Source: Actinomycetota bacterium (lineage in GTDB: Bacteria > Actinomycetota > Actinomycetes > Mycobacteriales > Jatrophihabitantaceae). Taken from it: a DNA stretch of 5,561 nt. Positions 1 through 5,444 of this stretch are shown piece after piece; the first letter of the stretch is position 1, and every line of letters begins with the position of its first letter. A program made the position numbers and the translations under genes. The stretch lies in the NCBI GenBank assembly GCA_019241805.1, contig JAFAWL010000142.1, positions 1 through 5,561 on the forward strand. The letters run 5' to 3'. Under the pieces are notes generated by a model. The model saw only the letters and a program-made list of their open reading frames with translations, had not been told where the DNA came from and searched no databases.

Positions 1-870
1 AGTGAATCCGATGCGTGGGGGTGGACGTCGGTCCGCCTAGTCGGTTTCGGGTTGGCCGGCATCGCGCTGGTCCTGGTGTGGGTCTGGCACGAGCTTCGGA
101 CGAAGTCCCCGCTGATCGACCTTCGAGTCAGCCGTCGCCGCACGGTCCTGACGGCGAACGTCAGTGGGCTGCTGGCCGGCATGGGCATGTACATCGTCCT
201 GTCGATGATCATCAGGTACGTCCAGACGCCGTCGACGGAGAGCTACGGACTGGGTGGATCGGTCGTTGTCGCCGGGCTGGTGCTGTTGCCGATGTCTGCC
301 GGAAGCTTCATTTCCAGCCGCCTGACTACCGCCCTGGGGCGCTGGATCCCGGCGGTGCGAATACTGCCCCTGGGGCTTCTGGTCATCGCGGTGTCGGAGG
401 CCGTGTTCGTCGCCGGTCGTGGTTCGATCTGGCAGATCTGCATCATCATGGGTTTGCTCGGGCTCGGCATGGGCAGCTCGTTCAGCGTGATGCCGCGCAT
501 GATCGTGGGAGTCGTGCCGATATCCGAGACAAGCAGCGCGTTGTCGCTGAACCAGGTGGTGCGAACGGTCGGGAGCTCGATCGGCAGTGCGATGGGTGCC
601 TCGGTTCTCGCGGCCTACACCTACGCTCCGGATCCGCTACCGCGCAATCACGGCTATACGGTCGGCGCGATCCTGGGTATCGGTCTCAGCCTGCTGACCG
701 TGATTGTCGCGCTGCTCCTGCCGAGCCGCACGCGCTCGGTCGCGGCGGTTTCGGCCGAAGACGAGGCCCGCTTCGACCACGAGAACGCCGATGCGGCGAC
801 GGCTGGTGTCATCGCCTACGAACCGTCGATCGATCGGACGCCGGCCGCCGCCGGGGACCTGCGAACCTGA
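1..870 (+). CDS. MFS transporter, DHA2 (EmrB/QacA-like) family, C-terminal part
   Basis: The frame is open from base 1, so the true start lies outside the window; 289 residues are visible. They contain about seven hydrophobic segments, near residues 11-30, 47-67, 81-103, 116-138, 142-164, 184-208 and 219-240, as expected for the second half of a 14-helix drug:H+ antiporter. Two family signatures support this. PLIDLRV at residues 37-43 follows a first helix, as in DHA2 proteins. LNQVVRTVGSSIGSAMG at about 183-199 is the Gly-rich helix with the NxxRxxGxxxG pattern. A hydrophilic tail of about 48 residues ends the protein, presumably in the cytoplasm. The protein should export small toxic molecules across the membrane, but the substrate cannot be read from this half. 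No partner gene (for example a TetR regulator) is visible, and the gene converges on the substrate-binding protein gene at 1324-2640. Confidence 0.9.
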   Translation, partial: SESDAWGWTSVRLVGFGLAGIALVLVWVWHELRTKSPLIDLRVSRRRTVLTANVSGLLAGMGMYIVLSMIIRYVQTPSTESYGLGGSVVVAGLVLLPMSAGSFISSRLTTALGRWIPAVRILPLGLLVIAVSEAVFVAGRGSIWQICIIMGLLGLGMGSSFSVMPRMIVGVVPISETSSALSLNQVVRTVGSSIGSAMGASVLAAYTYAPDPLPRNHGYTVGAILGIGLSLLTVIVALLLPSRTRSVAAVSAEDEARFDHENADAATAGVIAYEPSIDRTPAAAGDLRT

Positions 871-1041
871 TCTTCTGGTAGGCACCTCCTTCGTTGGACC
901 AGCTCGGGCGCACGCAGCTGGCACCGCGGCCGCGGCGGGAAGATGCTGACGCTTGTGCAGTCGCCGATCTGCCCCACCGCGCCATTCTCACCCGTGGCCT
1001 GCGGCCCAACCGGTGGGTGCGGCCGAGCTGCGGCGCTGGCG

Positions 1042-1107
1042 GCGTACGAGCGGGCTGGCGCGTACGAGCGGGCGGGCGCGTACGAGCGGGCTGGCGGCGT
1101 ACGAGCG
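1042..1107. repeat. Tandem repeat, 18-bp unit, about 3.6 copies
   Basis: The unit is GCGTACGAGCGGGCTGGC. Copy 1 (1042-1059) and copy 3 (1078-1095) are identical. Copy 2 (1060-1077) differs at one base (G for T at 1074). After one extra G at 1096, the first 11 bases recur at 1097-1107. Every copy contains the palindrome CGTACG, so four such sites lie 18, 18 and 19 bp apart. The period is a multiple of three, so every frame through it reads as a hexapeptide repeat (for example AYERAG), but no believable gene spans it. It may be a minisatellite or an array of binding sites; the sequence alone does not decide. Confidence 0.85.
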
Positions 1108-1155
1108 CACATATCGCCCGGAAGCTCGGCGCCTCCACGCAGATCACCAAGTTCT

Positions 1156-1170
1156 CGGAGCCGCGCTCCG
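1156..1170. repeat. Small perfect hairpin (6-bp stem, 3-nt loop)
   Basis: CGGAGC at 1156-1161 pairs with GCTCCG at 1165-1170 around a CGC loop. It sits 12 bp before the larger inverted repeat at 1183-1242 and may belong to the same structured element. A stem this short can arise by chance in GC-rich DNA. Confidence 0.45.
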
Positions 1171-1182
1171 CTACGCTGCTTC

Positions 1183-1242
1183 GCACTCGTTGTGTGGGCT
1201 GCAGCCCGCTTTCGAGCGCCGTCGAGCCCACACAAGGAGTGC
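1183..1242. repeat. Long imperfect inverted repeat with nested stem-loop
   Basis: TTGTGTGGGCT at 1190-1200 is the exact reverse complement of AGCCCACACAA at 1225-1235. The stem continues outward, past one G/G mismatch (1189/1236), with GCACTC at 1183-1188 pairing GAGTGC at 1237-1242, giving 17 paired bases. The inner loop carries a second small stem, CGCT (1207-1210) with AGCG (1215-1218), around a TTCG tetraloop. It could act as a distant terminator for the transporter gene, be a small structured RNA, or be a copy of a dispersed palindromic repeat. It lacks a T-tract on either side. Confidence 0.7.
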
Positions 1243-1267
1243 AAGGTTCACGTCGGTGATCAGGCGA

Positions 1268-1301
1268 AGGAGCCGGACGTACCGAAGTACGTCCGGCTCC
1301 T
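1268..1301 (-). terminator. Hairpin terminator of the substrate-binding protein gene
   Basis: AGGAGCCGGACGTAC (1268-1282) and GTACGTCCGGCTCCT (1287-1301) are perfect reverse complements around a CGAA loop, a 15-bp stem. It starts 22 bp beyond the stop codon of the minus-strand gene ending at 1324, the expected place for its terminator. No T-run follows on the minus strand, which is common for actinobacterial terminators. Being symmetric, it may also stop plus-strand transcripts arriving from the transporter gene. Confidence 0.8.
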
Positions 1302-1323
1302 CGAACCGGGGCTCGGTCGCCGC

Positions 1324-2640
1324 CTAGGCGGTGCCGAGCTGGGCTTGCAGGACGCTGGTCATGTCGTGGAACGTGTCGTTGTCCAGGGACACGATCTTTC
1401 CGTCCTTGACGGTCTCGAAGGTCACGTCCCGCAGGAACATCCGGCCGAAGCCCTTGATCGGTGCGGGCGTGCTGAAGTTCAGCGGCGGCAGCAAGGGGCC
1501 GATGTCCAGGTGGGTCGTCTTGTCCAGCGTGGTGATCAGGTTGGCGGCCGTGACATCCAACTTGGCATCCAGTACCGCTTGGACTGCCTTCTGGAAGACC
1601 AGGACGGATAGGTAGGCCAACTGGGCGCCGGCGACGCTGAAGTCGTATTTCTTCGGGTCACTGTACTTGGCCGTGAGGGTCCGGTAGGCATCCCACTTCG
1701 ACCCGGAGTAGGCCGGGAAGAAATCGAGATTGAGCGCGCCTTCCATCTGCTTGGGCAGCTTGCTCACCAGCTCGGGTGAGACCGAGTTACCTTCGTATCC
1801 CACGATCCGCTGGGTCGATCCCGCATTGGTGAGAGCCGGGTACAGCGCCAAACCTTGGCTCGTCCCGAGGCCCATGATGACGCATTGAGACTTGGTGGCG
1901 GCGATCTGCGCGGCCTGGGGCGAATAGTCGCCAGGCTTCGACGGGATCTTCACGACTGTCGCGGGCGGTTTGCCCTCAGACTTCAGGCCGGCCTGAACCA
2001 GGCCGATGCCGAAGTCAGATGTGGGCAAGTCGAGCGTGACGTACGTCGAGGACGAGCAGTTCTTTCCGGCGAGAACGCCCATGCCCGGCGAGGAGGTCAG
2101 CGCCGAGTTGACCGGGTAGGACACGGCGGAGCTGAATTCGGTCGGGTCGTAGGCGAAACTCGGAATGTAGGGAATCTTGGCGTCGGTCAGGATGGGCATC
2201 AACCGCGCTGCATTGATGGTGAACGAGCCGACGACCGCGACCACGCCGTCGCTGACCGCCTTGCGAGCGCAGGCCTGGGTCTGGTTCGGATCGCCTTGCG
2301 CATCGCACACCGAAAGCTTGATGGGATGGCCCGCAACGCCCCCGCGGGCGTTGATGTCGGCAACAGTCGACTTCGCTGACTCGGCGATCGAGGGGTACGC
2401 CAGTCCGTTAGGGGAGGTCACGTCATCGATTTGCATGATGTTGATGGGGCTGCCGTTTGCGGCACTGCTCGAGCCGCTGCCGGCCGCCGTCGTGCCACCA
2501 CTCTTGCTGCTCTTGCTGCTGCTGCAGGCACTCACCGTGAGCACGACCACCACGGACCCCGCGGTCAGTGCGAGACCGCGCCTTACCAGCGGCCCACGCC
2601 AAACCGTTCGGAATTTTGCATTCGGATCTAAGCCACTCAC
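1324..2640 (-). CDS. ABC transporter substrate-binding lipoprotein, branched-chain amino acid (LivJ-like, PBP type I) family
   Basis: This 438-residue protein should be an extracellular lipid-anchored receptor that delivers a ligand to an ABC importer. A basic n-region (KFRTVWRGPLVRRG) is followed by a hydrophobic core and the lipobox VSAC, with the modified cysteine at residue 39. A Ser/Gly/Ala linker (about 40-64) leads to the periplasmic-binding fold from about residue 66. Family-like stretches include the start INIMQIDDV, DINARGGVAGHPIKL, then ACARKAVSDGVVAVVGSF and PYIPSF. I chose the GTG at 2640, which has a weak purine-rich site (GAGAGTGGGG) upstream and leaves a 22-residue n-region. 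A TTG at 2712 would add 24 residues but has no ribosome-binding site. The ligand is unknown: relatives bind amino acids, amides, urea or aromatic compounds. No permease or ATPase gene is in the window. The hairpin at 1268-1301 should end the transcript. Confidence 0.9.
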   Translation of the reverse strand: MSGLDPNAKFRTVWRGPLVRRGLALTAGSVVVVLTVSACSSSKSSKSGGTTAAGSGSSSAANGSPINIMQIDDVTSPNGLAYPSIAESAKSTVADINARGGVAGHPIKLSVCDAQGDPNQTQACARKAVSDGVVAVVGSFTINAARLMPILTDAKIPYIPSFAYDPTEFSSAVSYPVNSALTSSPGMGVLAGKNCSSSTYVTLDLPTSDFGIGLVQAGLKSEGKPPATVVKIPSKPGDYSPQAAQIAATKSQCVIMGLGTSQGLALYPALTNAGSTQRIVGYEGNSVSPELVSKLPKQMEGALNLDFFPAYSGSKWDAYRTLTAKYSDPKKYDFSVAGAQLAYLSVLVFQKAVQAVLDAKLDVTAANLITTLDKTTHLDIGPLLPPLNFSTPAPIKGFGRMFLRDVTFETVKDGKIVSLDNDTFHDMTSVLQAQLGTA

Positions 2641-3029
2641 ACGAACCCCACTCTCGACGATTTGGGGCGGCTTGCTGCTGAGCCGCAGTGGAATTCCCCC
2701 GCCACGCTGCAAGAGGATGGCGAGGAGCGTGGCAGACTTAACATTTCCAATTCAAGGATGCGTGCGAACCGTTATTGTTCCGTTGTCGCCCGGGTTCGAC
2801 TCACCAACCGCCCGAATTATCCCTCTTGACCGAGTGTCATTGATTGGGCTCGGCTACGCCGGCCGAGTTCTGGTCGGTTGGCCCCGCGTGTCATTTCCGT
2901 AGCTTATGTGTCGATGTTCGAGTGGATCATGAGGTCCGCCGCATTTGTCGCCCGCACTCCTAAGGGCGAATCTTTCCCATGAGCCAGGGGATCACCGGCT
3001 CCGGAGCGCAAGGGCGGTTCACCGGTCGA
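2641..3029. other. Intergenic/leader region upstream of the substrate-binding protein gene
   Basis: This 389-bp stretch lies between two minus-strand genes. It is visibly more AT-rich than its surroundings, mainly at 2735-2940, as expected for promoter DNA. The open frames across it encode nothing recognisable. A minus-strand GATAAT at 2816-2821 is a possible -10 box for the downstream gene, with no clear -35. A weak stem, TCGCCC (2948-2953) with GGGCGA (2964-2969), and another inverted repeat at 2990-3031 lie at the end nearest the DUF2461 gene, where its transcript would stop. I found no RNA gene or riboswitch that I recognise. Confidence 0.55.
2816..2821 (-). promoter_or_regulatory. Candidate -10 element for the substrate-binding protein gene
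   Basis: On the minus strand this reads GATAAT, one base from the TATAAT consensus, in the AT-richer part of the gap. It would give a leader of roughly 170 nt before the GTG at 2640. I see no good -35 hexamer at the right distance, so this is only a candidate. Confidence 0.25.
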
Positions 3030-3031
3030 TC
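2990..3031 (-). terminator. Possible terminator hairpin at the end of the DUF2461 gene
   Basis: GATCACCGG at 2990-2998 can pair with CCGGTCGATC at 3022-3031 as nine base pairs with one bulged base. The intervening DNA contains the 10-bp palindrome GCTCCGGAGC at 2998-3007. The element overlaps the last two bases of the stop codon (3030-3032) of the minus-strand gene. The loop is long and there is no T-tract, so the role is uncertain. Confidence 0.35.
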
Positions 3032-3662
3032 AGCTCAGGTCGTGGCCGACGTTGGTGTCCAGCCAGGTCGTCAAGGGCGCGAGCGATCGAAAGGCCTTGG
3101 TGATCTCGTTCGACGCGCGCTTGGTCGACAGCCACGCCGGAGCGCCGAGTTGGCGGTGGGCGGTCAGGGTCTTGTAGTTGAGTAAGTCTGCCCGTGGGTG
3201 GTCTTTGTCGAAACCGGACGGCACCCGAGCGATTTGAGTGCCGCCGATGTCGAACTTGGCTTGCCGCAATGTGGCGAGAGCTCGTTCGAGAGCTGGTCCG
3301 GCTACGTCGTCGCCGACCGCTCGACGCAACCGCACGACCTGCGCGCCGGTCGTTTGCCAGTAGCCGCCCGCGATCATGATGCCCTCGGCTGATATGTGGA
3401 CGTAGCAACTGGTCTCACCGAACCACACACCCTGCGCAGTTTTGTACGGCGTCTTGTCTTTGGCGAAGCGGACGTCGCGGTAGGGCCGGAATATTTTTGC
3501 CGTTCCGAATTCGGCGCTCAGTTCCGCGGCCAAGGCCTCGACCGGTGCACGTACCGACTCGTCGTAGACGTGTTTGTGCGCGGTCCAGAACGACTTGCTG
3601 TTGTCGGCTTCGAGGTCCTCGTAGAAGTCCAACGCCGCAAGCGGAATTCCCGTGAACGTCAC
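3030..3662 (-). CDS. DUF2461 / TIGR02453 family protein
   Basis: This 210-residue protein is close to the usual length of about 210-225 for this bacterial family of unknown biochemical function. The N-terminal LDFYEDLEADNSKSFWTAHK (residues 11-30) corresponds to the family's 'FL..L..NN.R.WF..n+..Y' opening. FRPYRDVRFAKDKTPYKT (58-75) is its most characteristic block, with RD, RF and DK-PYK. A later YVHIS/GGYW region and the final SF/LAPL segment also fit. It has no signal peptide or membrane helix, so it should be cytoplasmic. The start is a GTG at 3662; the next in-frame upstream codons include a TAG (3672-3674), so it cannot begin much earlier. No clear ribosome-binding site precedes it, and a TAGCGT hexamer ends 6 nt before the GTG. 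The SDR gene lies 46 bp upstream on the same strand, so co-transcription is possible. Confidence 0.9.
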   Translation of the reverse strand: MTFTGIPLAALDFYEDLEADNSKSFWTAHKHVYDESVRAPVEALAAELSAEFGTAKIFRPYRDVRFAKDKTPYKTAQGVWFGETSCYVHISAEGIMIAGGYWQTTGAQVVRLRRAVGDDVAGPALERALATLRQAKFDIGGTQIARVPSGFDKDHPRADLLNYKTLTAHRQLGAPAWLSTKRASNEITKAFRSLAPLTTWLDTNVGHDLS

Positions 3663-3668
3663 GAAGCG

Positions 3669-3674
3669 ACGCTA
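3669..3674 (-). promoter_or_regulatory. Possible -10 box giving a leaderless DUF2461 mRNA
   Basis: On the minus strand this is TAGCGT (TANNNT type), ending 6 nt before the GTG start at 3662, which would place the first transcribed base at the start codon. The gene has no visible Shine-Dalgarno sequence, which agrees with leaderless translation. No matching -35 is seen, and read-through from the SDR gene is an alternative. Confidence 0.3.
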
Positions 3675-3700
3675 GCAAGCCGGTCGGAGGGCGGACCACC

Positions 3701-3715
3701 CCGCTGGTTCAGCGG
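3701..3715 (-). repeat. Small hairpin spanning the SDR stop codon
   Basis: CCGCTG (3701-3706) and CAGCGG (3710-3715) form a perfect 6-bp stem with a 3-nt loop. The stop codon of the minus-strand SDR gene (3709-3711) lies in it. It could weaken transcription or protect the mRNA end between the SDR and DUF2461 genes, but it is short and has no T-tract. Confidence 0.35.
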
Positions 3716-4476
3716 CCGCCCGAGATCTCGTAGTTCGAGCCGGTGACGTACGCCGACGCGTCCGACAGCAGAAATTGGGCCAGCCCGACCGCCTCATCCG
3801 GATCGCCGATCCGCTTGAGCAGGTTGCCTTGTGACAGCATCTCGAGTCGACCGGGATTCTTGCGGGTGCTGTTCTCGACGAGCGTCGTGTAAAACGCTCC
3901 TGGTGAAATGGTGTTGACGCGGATGTTCCACGGGGCCCACTCGGCGGCCATTGATTCAGTCAGTCGATTGAGCGCTGACTTGCTGGCCGAATAGTGCGAG
4001 TTGCGAGGGGAGCCGTGGTTGCCCCCGAGACTCGATATGTTGATGATGCTGCCGCCGCCGGATTCCCGCATGCGGGGGGCAATGAGCGCTGACAGTCGTA
4101 ACGGGCCTTTGAGGTTGGTCGAGAAGACCTTGTCCCAGTAGTCCTCGGTCATGTCGACCAGGTCGGTGAACGCCGGGCTGATGCCGGCGTTATTTATCAA
4201 GCCGTCTACCCGTCCGAAATGGTCATAGAGCCGATCGACGAAGTCCGGGATCTTGTCCCACTCACCGACGTGGCAAACCAAGCCGAGGGTCTCGCTCCCG
4301 GTTTGATCCGCGATCTCGGCCGCGACCTGGTCGCAGAGATCCTGCTTGCGGCTCGAAACGACGATGCGTGCGCCCGCGCGGGCCAAACCGAAGGCGAACC
4401 CACGCCCCAGGCCCTTGGTGGCGCCGGTGATGACGACCACTTTGTTGCTGACGTCGAAGCGGTCGTTGTCGCTCAT
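3709..4476 (-). CDS. Short-chain dehydrogenase/reductase (classical SDR)
   Basis: At 255 residues this is the normal length of a classical SDR, a cytoplasmic NAD(P)-dependent oxidoreductase acting on an alcohol or carbonyl group. The nucleotide-binding motif TGATKGLG is at residues 17-24. NNAG follows at 95-98 and the structural Asn at 121. The catalytic set is Ser149, Tyr162 and Lys166 (YSASK). RVNTISPGAF and a C-terminal TGSNYEISGG complete the family pattern. Lys21 in the glycine motif and Arg43 just after the second strand favour NADP(H) over NAD(H); this is inference. The start is an ATG with a good site, CAGGAGA, 9 nt upstream. The substrate is not determinable: relatives are annotated as gluconate 5-dehydrogenase, 3-oxoacyl-ACP reductase and similar. 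The gene is divergent from the fasciclin gene and 46 bp upstream of the DUF2461 gene. Confidence 0.93.
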   Translation of the reverse strand: MSDNDRFDVSNKVVVITGATKGLGRGFAFGLARAGARIVVSSRKQDLCDQVAAEIADQTGSETLGLVCHVGEWDKIPDFVDRLYDHFGRVDGLINNAGISPAFTDLVDMTEDYWDKVFSTNLKGPLRLSALIAPRMRESGGGSIINISSLGGNHGSPRNSHYSASKSALNRLTESMAAEWAPWNIRVNTISPGAFYTTLVENSTRKNPGRLEMLSQGNLLKRIGDPDEAVGLAQFLLSDASAYVTGSNYEISGGR

Positions 4477-4485
4477 ACGAGTGGA

Positions 4486-4492
4486 TCTCCTG
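4486..4492 (-). promoter_or_regulatory. Ribosome-binding site of the SDR gene
   Basis: The minus strand reads CAGGAGA, 9 nt before the ATG at 4476. It is the best Shine-Dalgarno match on the minus strand of this window and fixes the start codon. Confidence 0.75.
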
Positions 4493-4532
4493 ATGTCGTG
4501 GTCTCGGACCGGGACGGCGGACCGCGTTCATG

Positions 4533-4538
4533 ATCTTA
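4533..4538 (-). promoter_or_regulatory. Candidate -10 element for the SDR gene
   Basis: The minus strand reads TAAGAT, a good TANNNT-type -10, 56 bp before the SDR ATG. It lies in the short divergent region shared with the fasciclin gene. No convincing TTGACA-like box is found 16-18 bp upstream, as is common for actinobacterial promoters. Confidence 0.4.
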
Positions 4539-4555
4539 GACAGTCGACCCGAACC

Positions 4556-4584
4556 GGAAGCGAACAGGTCGTCAGCTACGAAAC
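4556..4584 (+). promoter_or_regulatory. Weak ECF-sigma-like promoter for the fasciclin gene
   Basis: GGAAGC (4556-4561) and CGAAAC (4579-4584) are 17 bp apart on the plus strand. They resemble the better motif GGAACC-N16-CGAATA before the last gene. A start near 4591 would give a leader of about 58 nt. The match is imperfect and could be chance; no clear housekeeping-type promoter was found in its place. Confidence 0.3.
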
Positions 4585-4635
4585 CGACTTGCGTCCGCAT
4601 CGCGAACACCTGGGTATCTGTCCCGTCCGCTCGGC

Positions 4636-4643
4636 GAAGGAAG
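4636..4643 (+). promoter_or_regulatory. Ribosome-binding site of the fasciclin gene
   Basis: GAAGGAAG lies 5 nt before the ATG at 4649 and 8 nt before the adjoining in-frame ATG at 4652. The second ATG has the more usual spacing, so the protein may begin with one Met rather than two. It also rules out the much earlier in-frame start at 4346, which lies inside the SDR gene. Confidence 0.7.
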
Positions 4644-4648
4644 TACCC

Positions 4649-5332
4649 ATGATGAAAAGAAGTCTGTCCGTGATCGGCCTTCTGGCGACTGTCGTTTTGG
4701 GCGTGTCTGCCTGCAGCAGCAGCGGAGGCAGTTCGACCAGCAGCAGCGGCGTCGCCGGTGCGACGGGCGCGTCGTCCTCGGCGATGTCGTCCGGCTCGAC
4801 GTCTTCGGATTCGATGTCGGGCTCGGCGTCGTCGGCGGCGTCGAGCGCCCAATTCGGGTCCGGTTGTTCGCAGGTGCCCAGCGACCCCAGTAATCCCGGT
4901 AGCTTCGACGCGATGGCGAAGGTTCCGGTCGCTACCGCGGCGTCGGGTAATCCATTGCTGTCGACCGTCGTCAGCGCGGTGAAGGCGGCCGGCCTCGTCG
5001 ACACCTTGAACAATGCCCAGAACATCACGGTGTTCGCCCCTGACAATGACGCGTTTTCCAAGATCCCGGCCGCGACGTTGCAATCCGTGCTGGCCGACAA
5101 GTCCGCGTTGACCAAGATCCTGACGTATCACGTGATCGGCCAACGGCTGACGCCCGCTCAGGTCACCGGCGCCCTGACGTCACTCGAAGGCGGTGCTGTG
5201 GAGGCAATGGGAACCGCACCGAATATCTCGGTCGGCCCGACGGGGACCGAGGCCCACATCGTTTGCGGCAACATTCAAACGGCCAATGCCACGGTTTACA
5301 TCATCGACTCGGTGATGATGCCGGCCAGCTAA
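4649..5332 (+). CDS. Fasciclin (FAS1) domain lipoprotein, MPT83/MPT70-like
   Basis: This 227-residue protein should be a lipid-anchored surface protein with one FAS1 domain, a fold linked to adhesion and matrix contacts. The signal peptide MMKRSLSVIGLL... ends in lipobox VSAC with the lipidated cysteine at residue 22. A linker at about 23-68 is nearly all Ser, Gly, Ala and Thr. The FAS1 domain runs from about 83 to 227, with PVATAASGNPLLST at 93-106, the H1-type motif TVFAPDNDAF at 127-136, the YH pair at 160-161, and the H2-type ATVYIIDSVMMP at 214-225. Cys73 and Cys206 bracket the domain and probably form the disulfide known from mycobacterial MPB70. The linker could be O-glycosylated, as reported for MPT83 (inference). 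The gene is divergent from the SDR gene and ends at a strong hairpin. Mycobacterial homologues belong to the SigK regulon. Confidence 0.93.
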   Translation: MMKRSLSVIGLLATVVLGVSACSSSGGSSTSSSGVAGATGASSSAMSSGSTSSDSMSGSASSAASSAQFGSGCSQVPSDPSNPGSFDAMAKVPVATAASGNPLLSTVVSAVKAAGLVDTLNNAQNITVFAPDNDAFSKIPAATLQSVLADKSALTKILTYHVIGQRLTPAQVTGALTSLEGGAVEAMGTAPNISVGPTGTEAHIVCGNIQTANATVYIIDSVMMPAS

Positions 5333-5345
5333 CCGCGCCCAACGC

Positions 5346-5390
5346 CGAAAGACGACCGCTTCTCCTCTGTGAAGGAGCGGTCGTCTTTCG
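5346..5390 (+). terminator. Strong hairpin terminator after the fasciclin gene
   Basis: CGAAAGACGACCGCT (5346-5360) and AGCGGTCGTCTTTCG (5376-5390) pair perfectly over 15 bp around a 15-nt loop, starting 13 bp after the stop codon. The AAAGAC/GTCTTT base of the stem puts a short T-run on the 3' arm, typical of intrinsic terminators. It separates the fasciclin transcript from the next gene, which must therefore have its own promoter. Confidence 0.88.
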
Positions 5391-5410
5391 CGTGCCGCAG
5401 CGGTGATGTC

Positions 5411-5438
5411 GGAACCAGGACGATGGTTGACACGAATA
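5411..5438 (+). promoter_or_regulatory. ECF-sigma-type promoter directly before the last gene
   Basis: GGAACC (5411-5416), a typical ECF-sigma -35 core, is followed after 16 bp by CGAATA (5433-5438) as the -10. The ATG begins 7 nt after the -10, exactly where transcription should start, so the mRNA is predicted to be leaderless. This agrees with the lack of a Shine-Dalgarno site before that ATG. I recall CGAATA-like -10 sequences for the SigK regulon but cannot verify this here. Confidence 0.55.
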
Positions 5439-5444
5439 CCTGGT

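Larger units (their letters stand above)
871..1323. other. Convergent intergenic region with repeats and hairpins, no convincing gene
   Basis: This 453-bp gap separates two genes that point toward each other. Open frames exist on both strands, but they overlap one another, have Arg/Ala/Gly/Pro-rich low-complexity translations, resemble no family I know, and some run through the terminator hairpin into the opposite gene. I therefore treat the stretch as non-coding. It contains a perfect 12-bp palindrome CCGCGGCCGCGG at 924-935, a tandem repeat at 1042-1107, hairpins at 1156-1170 and 1183-1242, and a terminator-like hairpin at 1268-1301. No obvious rho-independent terminator lies immediately after the transporter stop. 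The nearest inverted repeat is a weak 6-bp stem at 899-904/916-921. Confidence 0.7.

Noticed and set aside
924..935. Perfect 12-bp palindrome CCGCGGCCGCGG
   Set aside because: It is pure G/C in a GC-rich genome and has no loop, so chance is the simplest explanation; it is not a convincing terminator or operator.
894..1611. Several overlapping open frames on both strands through the convergent gap (for example 943-1611 + and 816-1244 -)
   Set aside because: They are low-complexity Arg/Ala/Gly/Pro translations with no recognisable domain, overlap real genes or the terminator hairpin, and arise because stop codons are rare in GC-rich repeats.
2641..2712. Upstream TTG start (2712) for the substrate-binding protein
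   Set aside because: It has no ribosome-binding site and would give an unusually long, non-signal-like N-terminus; the GTG at 2640 fits a lipoprotein signal peptide better.
4589..4620. TTGCGT...TATCTG as a housekeeping promoter for the fasciclin gene
   Set aside because: The 20-bp spacing is too long and the -10 match is poor at its last base.
4346..4648. Longer in-frame N-terminus for the fasciclin gene
   Set aside because: It would overlap the SDR gene antisense and bury the signal peptide; GAAGGAAG and the lipoprotein signal place the start at 4649/4652.
5427..5432. Perfect TTGACA hexamer before the last gene
   Set aside because: Its -10 partner would fall inside the coding start (around 5450) and no suitable hexamer is there; the ECF-like pair fits the start codon better.
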